NCBI RefSeq assembly: GCF_000024365.1
Contig: NC_013235.1
Location: forward strand, 4,774,001 to 4,838,000
DNA: 64,000 nucleotides
DNA from: Nakamurella multipartita DSM 44233
GTDB taxonomy: Bacteria; Actinomycetota; Actinomycetes; Mycobacteriales; Nakamurellaceae
Direction of reading: 5' to 3'
Shown in pieces: positions 39,526 through 48,703 of this stretch. Made by a program: the position numbers and the translations under genes. Within the stretch, counting starts at the first letter, position 1. Each line of letters opens with the position of its first letter. A model generated the notes under the pieces. The model was not told where the DNA came from and searched no databases. It was given only the letters and a program-made list of their open reading frames with translations.

Positions 39526-40761
39526 ATGACAACCATTACCCAGACCCGCACGGCCACCGCCACATCCCCCGCCGAGACTTCGACACTTCCCCCGATCAGC
39601 CGACTCTCCCGCCGGTTGAGCGAACCTCGGGGGTTCGGCGACCAGACGCTGATCGTTCCCCGGCCCGACGCGATCCGGCTGCTGGGCGGCATTCCCGCAC
39701 CGGAGGCGCTGCCGGTGCCCGACATCGCCCGTGTCTCAACAGAACTCTGGACCGATCCGGCGGCCGCGACTGCGGCGCTGCAGTACTCGTCGGCGACCGG
39801 CTTCACCGGCCTGCGGGAGTGGATCGCCCGGCGTGAGGGCGTCGATCCGGCGCGGGTCGTCATCACTAACGGGGGCCTGCACGGGCTGTCGCTGGCCGTG
39901 CTGACCGTGGTCGAGCGCGGCGCCACGGTCGCCGTCGACGACCCGATCTTCCCGCTGTTCCTGCGGGTGCTGGAACTGGCCACCGATGCGGTGCTGCCCA
40001 TCCCGGTGGACGGTGACGGGCTGGACGTCGAGGCCCTGGCCGCGCGGCTGGCCGCCGGAGAGCGGATCGGCGCCGTCTACACCGTCCCCGACTTCCACAA
40101 CCCGTCCCAGGGCACGCTGACCACCGACGGCCGGCGCGCGCTGGTCGCCCTGGCCGAGCAGTACGGGTTCTACCTGCTGATCGACAACCCCTACCGGGAG
40201 CTCCGTTTCGCCGGCGACGACCAGGGTCTGCGGCCGTTCCACGAGTCCGACCGGGCGATCGTGGTGAACACGTTCACCAAGACCCTCGGTCCGGGGTGGC
40301 GGGTCGGCTGGCTGGTCCTGCCCGAGCAGCTGGTGCCCCCCGTCATCCGGTTGCGCAACCGGCTCGACGGCCACTCCTCCACGGTCACCCAGACGCTCAT
40401 CGAGCACCTGGTGCTGACCGACGACGGCTGGTTCGACCGGGTGCTGGCACCGGCCCGCGCGCTCTACGCGGAACGGGCTTTCGCGCTCGTCGACGCGCTC
40501 GAGGCGGAGCTGCCGGGGGCGTTCCGGACCGTCCGCCCGGAGGGCGGGTTGTTCCTGTGGCCGCGGCTGACCGATGACCGCGTCGATGCCGCCGCCCTGG
40601 CCGACCGGGCGGCCGCCCACGGCGTGCTCTACCAGCAAGGTGAGTTCTTCGCCTCCGGACCGGATCGGTGGGAGGCCTCCCGGCACCTGCGGTTGGCCTA
40701 TGGCGATCGCACCCCCGAGGAGTTGCGCGAAGCCGTGCGCAGACTGGCCGCGGCCTTCTAG
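39526..40761 (+). CDS. Class I/II PLP-dependent aminotransferase, SAM-riboswitch controlled
   Basis: 411 residues. MocR-like aminotransferase fold without an N-terminal wHTH: YSSATGFTGLREWIARREGV, TNGGLHGLSL, YTVPDFHNPSQGTL (Asn for PLP), LLIDNPYRELRF, and the PLP lysine K252 in NTFTKTLGPGWRVGW. ATG with GAAGG upstream. The SAM riboswitch and leader peptide before it imply a job in methionine or sulfur amino-acid metabolism, for example transamination of 2-keto-4-methylthiobutyrate in methionine salvage; that is inference. Confidence 0.85.
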   Translation: MTTITQTRTATATSPAETSTLPPISRLSRRLSEPRGFGDQTLIVPRPDAIRLLGGIPAPEALPVPDIARVSTELWTDPAAATAALQYSSATGFTGLREWIARREGVDPARVVITNGGLHGLSLAVLTVVERGATVAVDDPIFPLFLRVLELATDAVLPIPVDGDGLDVEALAARLAAGERIGAVYTVPDFHNPSQGTLTTDGRRALVALAEQYGFYLLIDNPYRELRFAGDDQGLRPFHESDRAIVVNTFTKTLGPGWRVGWLVLPEQLVPPVIRLRNRLDGHSSTVTQTLIEHLVLTDDGWFDRVLAPARALYAERAFALVDALEAELPGAFRTVRPEGGLFLWPRLTDDRVDAAALADRAAAHGVLYQQGEFFASGPDRWEASRHLRLAYGDRTPEELREAVRRLAAAF

Positions 40762-40773
40762 CGTGGAGGGGGT

Positions 40774-40803
40774 CAGTAGCCAGTGGGCCAGTGGCCAGTG
40801 GGT
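40774..40803. repeat. Short CCAGTGG repeats in a 109-bp intergenic gap
   Basis: Three close copies of CCAGTGG(G/C) follow the aminotransferase stop, spaced 6-9 bp. Possible slippage tract; no gene here. Confidence 0.45.
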
Positions 40804-40870
40804 CGTCGTGGGTACAGTCCCCTGACGGTCGTGGCCGACCGATGGCCCGGCAGCGGTGGAGGTGGTCCGG

Positions 40871-41452
40871 ATGGCCCAGGTGCCCTGGTCCGCGGGTCGG
40901 TGGACGCACGCGCCGGCCGCCGTGGTCGAGCGCGACGGCGACCTGCTGGTCACGGCCGTCGAGGGCAGTGACGCCTGGCGGGTGGCGTCCTACGGGTTCG
41001 TCCACGACAGCGAACACGCCCTGGTCGTGCCGTTCGCCAACGGTTCGGCCATGGAGGTGGAATTCACCGCCGTCTTCCGCGAACAGTTCGATCAGGCCGG
41101 CCTTTTCGTCTCCGTCTCGGAGCAGCGGTGGATCAAGGCCGGGCTCGAGTATGCCGACGGCGCGGTTCAGCTCGGGGCGGTGGTGACCGACGGTGTCTCG
41201 GATTGGTCGTTGGCCCCGGTCCCGGACTGGGCCGACCGGCGCGTCACCGTCCGCGCCAGCCGTGACGGCGATGCCATCACCCTGCGGGCCGGGGTGAGCG
41301 GCGGGCCGCCACAGCTGGTCCGGCTCATTCCGTTCCCGCCGGACCTGGCGGCCGCGGCCGGACCGTTCGTCTGCGCACCCACGCGGGCCGGCCTGCAGGT
41401 GCCGCTGCACAGCTGGCGGGTGACCGAGCCGGACGACGGGCTGCACCCGTGA
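40871..41452 (+). CDS. DUF1349 domain protein (concanavalin-like fold)
   Basis: 193 residues from the ATG at 40871, preceded by GGAGGTGG. It matches DUF1349/regulation-of-enolase-like beta-sandwich proteins: FVHDSEHALVVPF, FREQFDQAGLFVSVSEQRWIKAGLEYADG, LGAVVTDGVSDWS, the phosphate-free lectin-like jelly roll. No catalytic residues known. Overlaps the next gene by 4 bp (GTGA). Confidence 0.8.
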   Translation: MAQVPWSAGRWTHAPAAVVERDGDLLVTAVEGSDAWRVASYGFVHDSEHALVVPFANGSAMEVEFTAVFREQFDQAGLFVSVSEQRWIKAGLEYADGAVQLGAVVTDGVSDWSLAPVPDWADRRVTVRASRDGDAITLRAGVSGGPPQLVRLIPFPPDLAAAAGPFVCAPTRAGLQVPLHSWRVTEPDDGLHP

Positions 41453-41802
41453 CCGCCGCCGATGCGGACGGCCGGCAGGTGCTCGAACAGTTGCGGGTGC
41501 GGCTGACGGCCGAGCTGGAGGCGCACCACCGGGCGCTGCTGGAGATCCGGCGGCTGCGCGCCGACCGATCGGATGACGACGAGCACGACCCCGAAGGCTC
41601 GCCACTGTCCGGTGAGTGGTTCCGGATCGACGGCATGCACCGGGCGGCCCAGCAGCGCGTGCGCGATGTCGACGAGGCCCTGGCTGCCCTCGACGCCGGG
41701 CGCTACGGCATCTGTGAACGCTGCGGCTGCGCCATTGCCGCCGGGCGGCTGGCGGCGCTGCCCACCGCGACCCGTTGTGTGTCCTGTGCCGGCCGGCGGT
41801 GA
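41449..41802 (+). CDS. DksA/TraR-type C4 zinc-finger protein
   Basis: 117 residues, GTG start overlapping the previous stop. A helical coiled-coil half (residues about 8-85) with an acidic DDDEHDPEG turn is followed by the zinc finger CERCGC...CVSC, Cys89/92 and Cys110/113. Actinobacterial DksA-like proteins bind RNA polymerase near the secondary channel. The order coiled coil then finger is as expected. Confidence 0.88.
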   Translation: MTAADADGRQVLEQLRVRLTAELEAHHRALLEIRRLRADRSDDDEHDPEGSPLSGEWFRIDGMHRAAQQRVRDVDEALAALDAGRYGICERCGCAIAAGRLAALPTATRCVSCAGRR

Positions 41803-41825
41803 CCGGCCGGTTCCCTCGCTCCGGC

Positions 41826-42851
41826 TCAGGCGGCCGGGCGCCAGCCCAGGGCCGGCCCCAGCCTGGTGGCGATATCGGTGAGGATCTGCACGTAGTCGGC
41901 CGGTTCGAACGAGAACGGCAGGGCGAAGGCCACCTCGTCGACCTCCCGGAAACCGGCGTGCGCGAACAGCTGCTCGGCGATCTGGGCACTGCTGCCGATC
42001 AGATCCCGGGCGAACAGCATGCCGCGGGGGCCCTGCGGGCCGGCTGTCCTCGGCGTCCGCGCCTGCACGTACGCCTCGTACTTGGCCCGCTGCTCGGCGG
42101 TCGCCGAATCGGTCGGGATGACGACCAGGCCCTGGGACACCCGCGCGGACGGCCCGGCCGGGTGGGCCGCCCGGAAGGCCACGATCTGCTCGCGCTGGAT
42201 CTCGGCAAAGTCGGTGGCACCTCCGGGTTCGGCGAAGACCACGCTGCTGGACAGCAGGTTCATCACGTGCTCACCCGCCCACCGGGCCGAGCGCAAACTG
42301 CCCGCCCCGTACCACATCCGGGCCCGCAGTCCGGGTGAGTACGGCTGCACCCGGTCGGAGAACTCCTCGAAACCCTGCCGGCCGGCAAAGGTGGACGCGG
42401 TGCGGCCCTCGACGAACGCCAACAGCCGCTCCACCCGGGTGTAGCTGAAATCCTCGACCTCGGCGGTGTCCGGGTACAGGGCCGCCTTCAGGTGCTCGTA
42501 CTGCATCGGGGGCCCGACGCTGATGCCCGGGTTGATGCGCCCACCGGAGAGCAGATCCACCGTGGCCAGATCTTCGGCCAGCCGCAACGGGTTCTCCCAG
42601 CCCAGTGGCGTCACCGCCGTGCCCAGCTCGATCTGGCTGGTGCGCTGACCGGCTGCGGCCATCATCGCGATCGGCGAGGAGATGCCGTACTGCAGATGCC
42701 GATGGCGCAGCCACGCGCTGTCGAACCCCAGTTGCTCACCGAGCTCGATGACCTCCAGGGTGGCCCGGTGCCCGGCCGCCGGATCGGCCGGGTCGAACAG
42801 ACCGATGGTCAGAAATCCCAGACGGCGCAGGGGTTGACCGGGGACCGGCAC
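41826..42851 (-). CDS. LLM-class flavin-dependent oxidoreductase
   Basis: 341 residues, GTG start. Bacterial-luciferase-like TIM barrel: LGFDSAWLRHRHLQYG, IELGTAVTPLGWENPLRLAEDLATVDLLSGGRINPGISVG, LRARMWYGAGSLRSARWAGEHVMNLL. It uses FMNH2 supplied by a reductase; close to the CE1758-type subfamily. Downstream of a quinone-oxidoreductase gene by 19 bp on the same strand. Substrate unknown. Confidence 0.88.
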   Translation of the reverse strand: MPVPGQPLRRLGFLTIGLFDPADPAAGHRATLEVIELGEQLGFDSAWLRHRHLQYGISSPIAMMAAAGQRTSQIELGTAVTPLGWENPLRLAEDLATVDLLSGGRINPGISVGPPMQYEHLKAALYPDTAEVEDFSYTRVERLLAFVEGRTASTFAGRQGFEEFSDRVQPYSPGLRARMWYGAGSLRSARWAGEHVMNLLSSSVVFAEPGGATDFAEIQREQIVAFRAAHPAGPSARVSQGLVVIPTDSATAEQRAKYEAYVQARTPRTAGPQGPRGMLFARDLIGSSAQIAEQLFAHAGFREVDEVAFALPFSFEPADYVQILTDIATRLGPALGWRPAA

Positions 42852-42870
42852 GGTTGTCTCCTCTTGACGG

Positions 42871-43776
42871 TCAGGACTCGGGAATCAGCACCAGTTTGCC
42901 GCGAACGTGCCCGCTCTGGCTGATCTGGTGCGCTTCGGCGGCCCGGCTGAACGGGAACGTCTGCACCTTGATCACCAGCGCGCCGTTCTCCAGCAGCGCG
43001 GCGGTCTCCGCCAGCGCCTGCCCGGCGGTGGCCGCGCGTCCCGTGGTGAGCTGGATGCCCGAGTCACCGGCGTCGAACCGGGCGATCGTGACCACCTGAG
43101 CCGGTTCGCGGACCAGGCTCAGCAGGTCGGCCACCGGGGTCTTGCCGGCGACGTCGAACACCGCGTCGACCCCGTCGGGGGCCACGGCCCGGACGCGATC
43201 GGCCACGCCCGCGCCGTACTCGACGGCGGTGGCGCCGATCTCGCGCAGGTAGTCCTGATTGTCCGGCCCGGCCGTGGCGATCACGGTCGCCCCGCGGGCC
43301 ACCGCGATCTGCACCGCGACCGCACCGACGCCGCCTGCCCCGCCGTCGACGAGCACGGTGCTGCCCGCGGTCACACCGACCAGGTCGAAGGCCCGGATGG
43401 ACGTCTCGGCCGCCACCCCCGCGGCCGCGGCGACGGCCCAGTCGACCGACGCGGGCTTGCGCGCGTAGACCTCGAGCAGAGCCTGGTCGGCCGCCGTCGC
43501 CGATCCCAGCCCGAAGACATCGTCGCCGACCGCGACATCGTCGACGCCTTCCCCGATCTCGTCGACCACGCCGGAGGCGTCGAAGCCGACGATCCCGGGG
43601 CTGGTCAACGGCTTGCCCTGGGCCATGTACCCGGCCCGCAGCTTCCAGTCCAACGGATTCACGCTGGAGGCCCGCACCTGGACCCGCACCTGGCCGGGAC
43701 CCGGATGCACCTCGGGCGCCTGTCCGACGCCGAGCACCTCGGGACCGCCGTATTCCTGGAACTGAACCGCACGCAT
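42871..43776 (-). CDS. NADP-dependent zinc-free alcohol dehydrogenase/quinone oxidoreductase (MDR family)
   Basis: 301 residues. ATG with AAAGGA upstream. MDR GroES-like start (MRAVQFQEYGGPEVL, NPLDWKLRAGYM), Rossmann motif DGGAGGVGAVAVQIA, end RGKLVLIP. No zinc-ligand cysteines, so QOR type. Probably co-transcribed with the LLM gene; divergent from the glutamate-cysteine-ligase-like gene. Confidence 0.88.
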   Translation of the reverse strand: MRAVQFQEYGGPEVLGVGQAPEVHPGPGQVRVQVRASSVNPLDWKLRAGYMAQGKPLTSPGIVGFDASGVVDEIGEGVDDVAVGDDVFGLGSATAADQALLEVYARKPASVDWAVAAAAGVAAETSIRAFDLVGVTAGSTVLVDGGAGGVGAVAVQIAVARGATVIATAGPDNQDYLREIGATAVEYGAGVADRVRAVAPDGVDAVFDVAGKTPVADLLSLVREPAQVVTIARFDAGDSGIQLTTGRAATAGQALAETAALLENGALVIKVQTFPFSRAAEAHQISQSGHVRGKLVLIPES

Positions 43777-43940
43777 GGGGTTTCCTTTCTCGGGAGGCCC
43801 GAACGGCCACCGATCAGACGCCTGGACCGGCGCCGAGCCAGTGACAGCGGCAACGCATCTCTCGATGGGATATTCCCGGCCCGTCCCCCAAGTGCCCGGG
43901 CCGCGCGCACCGGGGTCGAGCGGGCTGACAGGATCGGACG

Positions 43941-45083
43941 ATGGGCACCATCGACTTCGCGCCGTCCGAGCGGTCCCGGCTCGGCATCGAATGGGAGATC
44001 GCCTGCGTCGACCGGCGCAGCGGGGAGCTGTCCCCGGCGGCACCGGAACTGCTGTCCCGGCTCGGCCCGGCGAGCGCCTTTCCCCACGTGACCGGCGAGC
44101 TGTTGACCAACACGGTCGAGATCGTCAGCGCGCCGCACCGCCGGGCCGGCGATGCGGTGGACGATCTGACCCGGATGGTCGACACGGTCTATCACCTGGC
44201 CGAACCGCTGGGCGTGCAGCTGATCTCCTCGGGGACCCACCCGTTCAGCCAGTGGTTCCAGCAGCAGGTGACCCCCGGAAACGACCGGTACGCCACGCTG
44301 ATCGACCGCACGCGCTGGTGGGGCCGGCAGATGATGATCTGGGGTGTCCACGTGCACGTCGCGGTGGACGATCGGGACAAGGTGCTGCCGATCATCGACG
44401 GGCTGCTGACCTACCTGCCGCACTTCCAGGCGTTGAGCGCGTCCAGCCCGTTCTGGTCCGGCGAGACCACCGGGTACGCCTCCAACCGGGCGCTGATGTT
44501 CCAGCAACTGCCGACCGCGGGCCTGCCCCCGCAGCTTGCCGACTGGGCGCAGTACGAGTCACTGGTCGACGACCTCACGCATACCGGCGTCATCGACGTG
44601 CTGTCCGAGCTGCGCTGGGACATCCGACCGTCGCCAAAATGGGGCACGATCGAGGTACGCACGTTCGACGGCATCTCCACGGCCCGCGAGATCGGTGCGA
44701 TCGCCGCGCTCACCCAATGCCTGGTCGAGTACTTTTCCCGGGAACTCGACGCCGGGCGGACCGTGCCCACCCTGCAGCCCTGGTTCGTCCGGGAGAACAA
44801 GTGGCGGGCGGCCCGCTACGGCATGGACGCGATCATCATCCAGAACGCGGCCGGCGACGAGCGTCTGGTCACCGAGGACCTGCACGAACTGGTGCCGCGC
44901 CTGGAGCCGGTCGCGGCCGACCTGGGCTGCCCCCAGGAACTGCAGGACATCCTGCAGATCGCGGACCACGGCGCCAGCTACCAGCGCCAGCTCCGCGTCG
45001 CCCAGGCCCATCACGGCAGCCTCAAGGCCGTGGCCTCCTCGCTGGTCCGTGAGCTCCGGGAGGGGCGGCCGACCACGCACTAG
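43941..45083 (+). CDS. Glutamate-cysteine ligase-like carboxylate-amine ligase (YbdK/GCS2 family)
   Basis: 380 residues: RLGIEWEIACVDRRSGEL, ELLTNTVEIVSAP, HPFSQWFQQQVTPGNDRY, WGVHVHVAV, FWSGETTGYASNR, TIEVRTFDG, KWRAARYG. These are the conserved active-site stretches of the GCS2 family, which makes gamma-glutamyl-amine or gamma-glutamylcysteine bonds with ATP. The TAG stop (45081-45083) coincides with the CTAG target duplication of the adjacent insertion sequence, so the gene is intact but its 3' flank is IS DNA. In a mycothiol user the product is not obviously glutathione. Confidence 0.88.
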   Translation: MGTIDFAPSERSRLGIEWEIACVDRRSGELSPAAPELLSRLGPASAFPHVTGELLTNTVEIVSAPHRRAGDAVDDLTRMVDTVYHLAEPLGVQLISSGTHPFSQWFQQQVTPGNDRYATLIDRTRWWGRQMMIWGVHVHVAVDDRDKVLPIIDGLLTYLPHFQALSASSPFWSGETTGYASNRALMFQQLPTAGLPPQLADWAQYESLVDDLTHTGVIDVLSELRWDIRPSPKWGTIEVRTFDGISTAREIGAIAALTQCLVEYFSRELDAGRTVPTLQPWFVRENKWRAARYGMDAIIIQNAAGDERLVTEDLHELVPRLEPVAADLGCPQELQDILQIADHGASYQRQLRVAQAHHGSLKAVASSLVRELREGRPTTH

Positions 45084-46881
45084 GACGCTCCTGAATTATC
45101 CGTATGTCGGCCCCTGTTGATCTTGTGGGTTCGGGATGATCTTGGTGTGCAGGGTCGGTCGCGGGATCAGCGTGAGTTGTTGGATGCCGAGTCGGTAGTC
45201 GGTGGGCTGCTCAAGCCGGGCAGCGTGTTCGCGTTTCTGGCCGCGCACCGTCGGGAGGTGTTCCCGGACGGCATGTTCGCGGATCTGTTTCCGTCGGGTC
45301 GGGGCCGCCCGTCAGTGCCGGCCGACGTGATGGCGTCGGTGATTGTGCTGCAGGCTCTGCACGGCCTGTCCGACGCGGACACGGTGGACTCGGTGACGTT
45401 CGATCTGCGGTGGAAGGCAGCGTGCGGGTTACCGGTGACCGCTGCGGCGTTCCATGCCACGACATTGACGTACTGGCGGCGTCGGCTGGCCGCTTCGCAG
45501 TCGCCGAACCGGATCTTCGACGCGGTCCGCCAGGTCGTGGACCAGACCGGGGTGCTGGCTGGAAAGAGCAGGCGAGCGTTGGATTCCACGATCCTGGACG
45601 ACGCGGTCGCCACCCAGGACACGGTCACCCAGTTGATCGCGGCGATCCGCCGGGTCCGCCGCGAGGTACCCGGCGCCGCCGAGGTCGTCGGCGAGCACTG
45701 CTCGGCTCACGACTATGACGACCCGGGCAAACCGGCGATCGCCTGGAACGATCAGCAGGCCCGCGAGGCCCTTGTCGATGCGCTGGTCACCGACGCGCAT
45801 CGGGTGCTGGGACACCTGCCCGACCAGGAGCTCGGACCGAAGGCGGCGGACGCGGTCGCCCTCTTGGCGTTGGTCGCCGGGCAGGACGTGGAACCGGTCG
45901 AGGGCTCGGACGGCACCGACGGACGGTGGCGGATCGCGCAGCGGGTCGCCCCGGACCGGGTGATCTCCACCGTGGACCCGGAGGCGCGGCACGCCCACAA
46001 GACCGTCCACCGGCGGCAGGACGGGTTCAAGGCACACATCGCGGTCGAACCCGACACCGGTCTGGTCACCGCCTGCGCGGTGACCATGGCCAGCGGACGC
46101 GGCAACAGCGACGCCGAGGTTGGACCCACCTTGCTGGCACAGGAGACCGAAAAGCTGCACGTGCTGGCCGATTCGGCGTACGGATCGGGATCCGCGCGGG
46201 CCGAACTGGACCATGCCGGGCACATCGCGTTGATCAAGCCGTTCCCGCTGCGGTCGGCCGTGCCGGGCGGGTTCACCCTGGACGACTTCACCGTCGACCC
46301 CGAGGCCAGGACGGCCACCTGCCCGAACGGGGTGACCCGGTCGATCACCGCGCAATGGTCCGTCACCTTCGGAGCGGCTTGCCGCGGCTGCCCGCTCCGG
46401 GCCCAATGCACGACCAGCGACGCCGGTCGATCGCTGAAGCTGACCGAGTACGAAAGCCTGCTCAGGGCGGCCCGTCGACAAGCGGAAACCGAGGACTTCC
46501 AACAGGTCTACCGACGGCACCGGCCGATGGTCGAACGATCGATCTCCTGGCTGGTCCGCGGCAACCGCAAAGTCCGCTACCGCGGCGTCGCCAAGAACGA
46601 CCACTGGTGGCACCACCGCGCCGCTGCGATCAACCTCAGGCGAATGCTCACCCTCGGGCTGACGCGGGTGAGCGGGACGTGGACCATTGCACCGGCCTGA
46701 CCGGCCGGCACGAGACCTCACCGGGCCGTGAGCAACGGCCCGTCCCTCCGATCAGTCAGGAGAATCATCCAGGGCCGGGCGACGACTCAGGACCACGCCT
46801 GACAGCCCGATCACGCGCGAACGCTCCCACTGTCCCAAAGCGAACTCCCGAACCCACAAGTGACCGTTATTCAGGAGCGTC
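45084..46881 (+). mobile_element. IS1182-family insertion sequence, complete
   Basis: 1798 bp bounded by 13-bp perfect terminal inverted repeats GACGCTCCTGAAT (45084-45096 and 46869-46881) and flanked by CTAG on both sides (45080-45083 and 46882-46885). CTAG is a palindromic target duplicated on insertion. Further in, both ends carry CTTGTGGGTTCGGGA (near 45123 and, inverted, near 46850). One transposase gene. Intact ends and gene suggest a recent, possibly active copy. Confidence 0.9.
45147..46700 (+). CDS. IS1182-family transposase
   Basis: 517 residues from the GTG at 45147; a TTG at 45117 would add 10. The DDE catalytic core is visible: LDSTILDD (first Asp), LADSAYGSGS (second Asp) and the late Glu near VERSISWLV. 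The DUF772-type N-terminus (FPSGRGRPSVPADVMASVIVLQALHGLSDADT) and the Cys cluster CRGCPLRAQC are typical. No frameshift or internal stop. Confidence 0.9.
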   Translation: MQGRSRDQRELLDAESVVGGLLKPGSVFAFLAAHRREVFPDGMFADLFPSGRGRPSVPADVMASVIVLQALHGLSDADTVDSVTFDLRWKAACGLPVTAAAFHATTLTYWRRRLAASQSPNRIFDAVRQVVDQTGVLAGKSRRALDSTILDDAVATQDTVTQLIAAIRRVRREVPGAAEVVGEHCSAHDYDDPGKPAIAWNDQQAREALVDALVTDAHRVLGHLPDQELGPKAADAVALLALVAGQDVEPVEGSDGTDGRWRIAQRVAPDRVISTVDPEARHAHKTVHRRQDGFKAHIAVEPDTGLVTACAVTMASGRGNSDAEVGPTLLAQETEKLHVLADSAYGSGSARAELDHAGHIALIKPFPLRSAVPGGFTLDDFTVDPEARTATCPNGVTRSITAQWSVTFGAACRGCPLRAQCTTSDAGRSLKLTEYESLLRAARRQAETEDFQQVYRRHRPMVERSISWLVRGNRKVRYRGVAKNDHWWHHRAAAINLRRMLTLGLTRVSGTWTIAPA

Positions 46882-46946
46882 CTAGCCGGCCGGGCGGCGG
46901 CGGTCGACCGCCGCCGCCCACTCGACGGTCGCCCGGATCGGCCCGA

Positions 46947-47609
46947 TCAGCGCCGAAGAGCCTTGCGGGCCAACCAGTTGCCCACGAACTGGGCGACCTG
47001 GACCAGGATGATGATGGTGATGACCGCGATCCAGGTGACCACCCAGTTGAAGCGCTGGTAGCCGAAGGTGATCGCGAAATTGCCCAGACCGCCCCCGCCG
47101 ACCGCGCCGGCCACGGCGGTCATGTCGACCACCGCCACGAACGCGAACGTGTACCCCAGGATCAACGGCCCGAGTGCCTCGGGTATCAGCAGGGTGACGA
47201 TGATCCGCATCGGGCTCGCCCCCATCGCCCGCGCCGCCTCGATCACGCCCGGGTCGATGCTGACCAGGTTCTGCTCGACGATGCGCGAGATGCCGAAGGA
47301 GGCGGCCAGGGTCAGCGGGAAGATCGCGGCCGCGGTGCCGATGGTCGTGCCCATCGCCAACAGGGTCAGCGGGCCGACCGCGGTGATGAAAATGATGAAC
47401 GGGATCGGCCGCACGAAGTTCACGATGACGTTGAGAATCGTGGAGGCCGGCCCGCTTTGCAGCAGTCCGCCCTTGCGCGTGGTGTACAGCAGGATGCCGA
47501 TCACCAACCCGAAGAACCCGCCGACCACCATCGTGACGGTCACCATCACCAGCGTCTGACCGATCGAGCTCAAGAAGACCGGCCACAACGTGCTCCAGTC
47601 GGTGCTCAT
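46947..47609 (-). CDS. metI: Methionine ABC transporter permease
   Basis: 220 residues, five helices (MVTVTMVVGGFFGLVIGILLY; VNFVRPIPFIIFITAVGPLTLLAMG). The EAA loop is VIEAARAMGASPMRIIVTLLIPEALGP; PLTLAASFGISRIVEQNL is MetI-specific. Starts within the metN stop (ATGA). Last gene of metQ-metN-metI. Confidence 0.94.
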   Translation of the reverse strand: MSTDWSTLWPVFLSSIGQTLVMVTVTMVVGGFFGLVIGILLYTTRKGGLLQSGPASTILNVIVNFVRPIPFIIFITAVGPLTLLAMGTTIGTAAAIFPLTLAASFGISRIVEQNLVSIDPGVIEAARAMGASPMRIIVTLLIPEALGPLILGYTFAFVAVVDMTAVAGAVGGGGLGNFAITFGYQRFNWVVTWIAVITIIILVQVAQFVGNWLARKALRR

Positions 47610-48703
47610 GCCACGTCCTCCACCACGGTCACCGCACGCAGATCGGCCACCGTCCGGTCGACCGAGTCCGGCGAGCCGACCAGCTCGAGGGTGATCTTGC
47701 CGAACGAACCGTCGTGCAGGGAGGTGATGCCGCCGAAGACGAAATCGAACTCCAGGTCGCTGACCCGGGCCCGGTGGGCCAGGACCCGCCCGATGCGGTC
47801 GTCGTTGGTCACGTCGACCAGCACGAGCCGGCCCTGATGCCGCTGCTTGAGCCGCTCGACGTCCACCCCGTCCGGCCGGTCCCGCAAGGCGGATTCGACG
47901 AACTTACGGGTGGTGTCGGCCTGGGGCCGGGAGAAGACTTCATACACCGATCCGACCTCGATCAGCCGGCCCCGGTCCAGCACCGCGACCCGGTTGGCAA
48001 TGCTGCGCACGACGTCCATCTCGTGCGTGATGACCACCACGGTCACTCCGAGTTCGGAGTTGACCCGCTGCAGCAGACGCAGCACGTCCTCGGTGGTCTC
48101 CGGGTCCAGCGCGCTGGTCGACTCGTCGGCCAGCAGGATGGACGGGTTGGTGGCCAGGGCCCGCGCGATCCCCACCCGTTGCTTCTGCCCTCCGGACAGC
48201 TGATCGGGATAGCTCCAGGCCTTGTCCAGCAGCCCGACGAAGTTGAGCAGCTCGGTGACCCGAGCCTTCTGCTTGTCCTTGGGCCATTTGGCGATCTTCA
48301 GTGGGTAGGCGATGTTCCCGTAGACGTGGCGCGACCGCATCAGATTGAACTGCTGGAAGATCATCCCCATCCGGGAGCGGACCTGACGCAGCTCCCGCTC
48401 GGACAGGGTGGTGATGTCGGTGCCCTCGATGACGATGTGACCGGCGGTCGCCGACTCCAGGGCGTTGATCATCCGCACCAGGGTGCTCTTGCCCGCCCCC
48501 GAGCCGCCGATGATCGCGAAGATGTCCCCGGCCTGGATGTCCAGCGTGACCCCGCGCAGGGCGCTGACGGCATCCGGTCCCTGCCCGAAAGTCTTGCTCA
48601 CGTCCTGGAACTGAATCAGCGGTGCCACGGTGTCTCCATCGGTGCGGGGTCTGTCGGGGCTGGACGGGGCCCCGGCCGGGGCACCCTCGGCGCCGGTGCT
48701 CAC
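47606..48703 (-). CDS. metN: Methionine ABC transporter ATP-binding protein with NIL domain
   Basis: 365 residues from a GTG at 48703 that overlaps the metQ stop (GTGA); a GTG at 48628 would remove a disordered 25-residue start. Walker A GGSGAGKS at 66-73, Q-loop FQQFNLM, LSGGQKQRVGIARAL, ADESTSALDP. The C-terminal NIL domain (about 280-365, GRLVLVDVTNDDRIG...) senses internal methionine and shuts the transporter. Confidence 0.95.
   Translation of the reverse strand: MSTGAEGAPAGAPSSPDRPRTDGDTVAPLIQFQDVSKTFGQGPDAVSALRGVTLDIQAGDIFAIIGGSGAGKSTLVRMINALESATAGHIVIEGTDITTLSERELRQVRSRMGMIFQQFNLMRSRHVYGNIAYPLKIAKWPKDKQKARVTELLNFVGLLDKAWSYPDQLSGGQKQRVGIARALATNPSILLADESTSALDPETTEDVLRLLQRVNSELGVTVVVITHEMDVVRSIANRVAVLDRGRLIEVGSVYEVFSRPQADTTRKFVESALRDRPDGVDVERLKQRHQGRLVLVDVTNDDRIGRVLAHRARVSDLEFDFVFGGITSLHDGSFGKITLELVGSPDSVDRTVADLRAVTVVEDVA

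Noticed and set aside
46882..47586. A 234-codon alternative minus-strand ORF over metI
   Set aside because: metI has the correct EAA loop and overlaps metN by ATGA; the other frame is a shadow.
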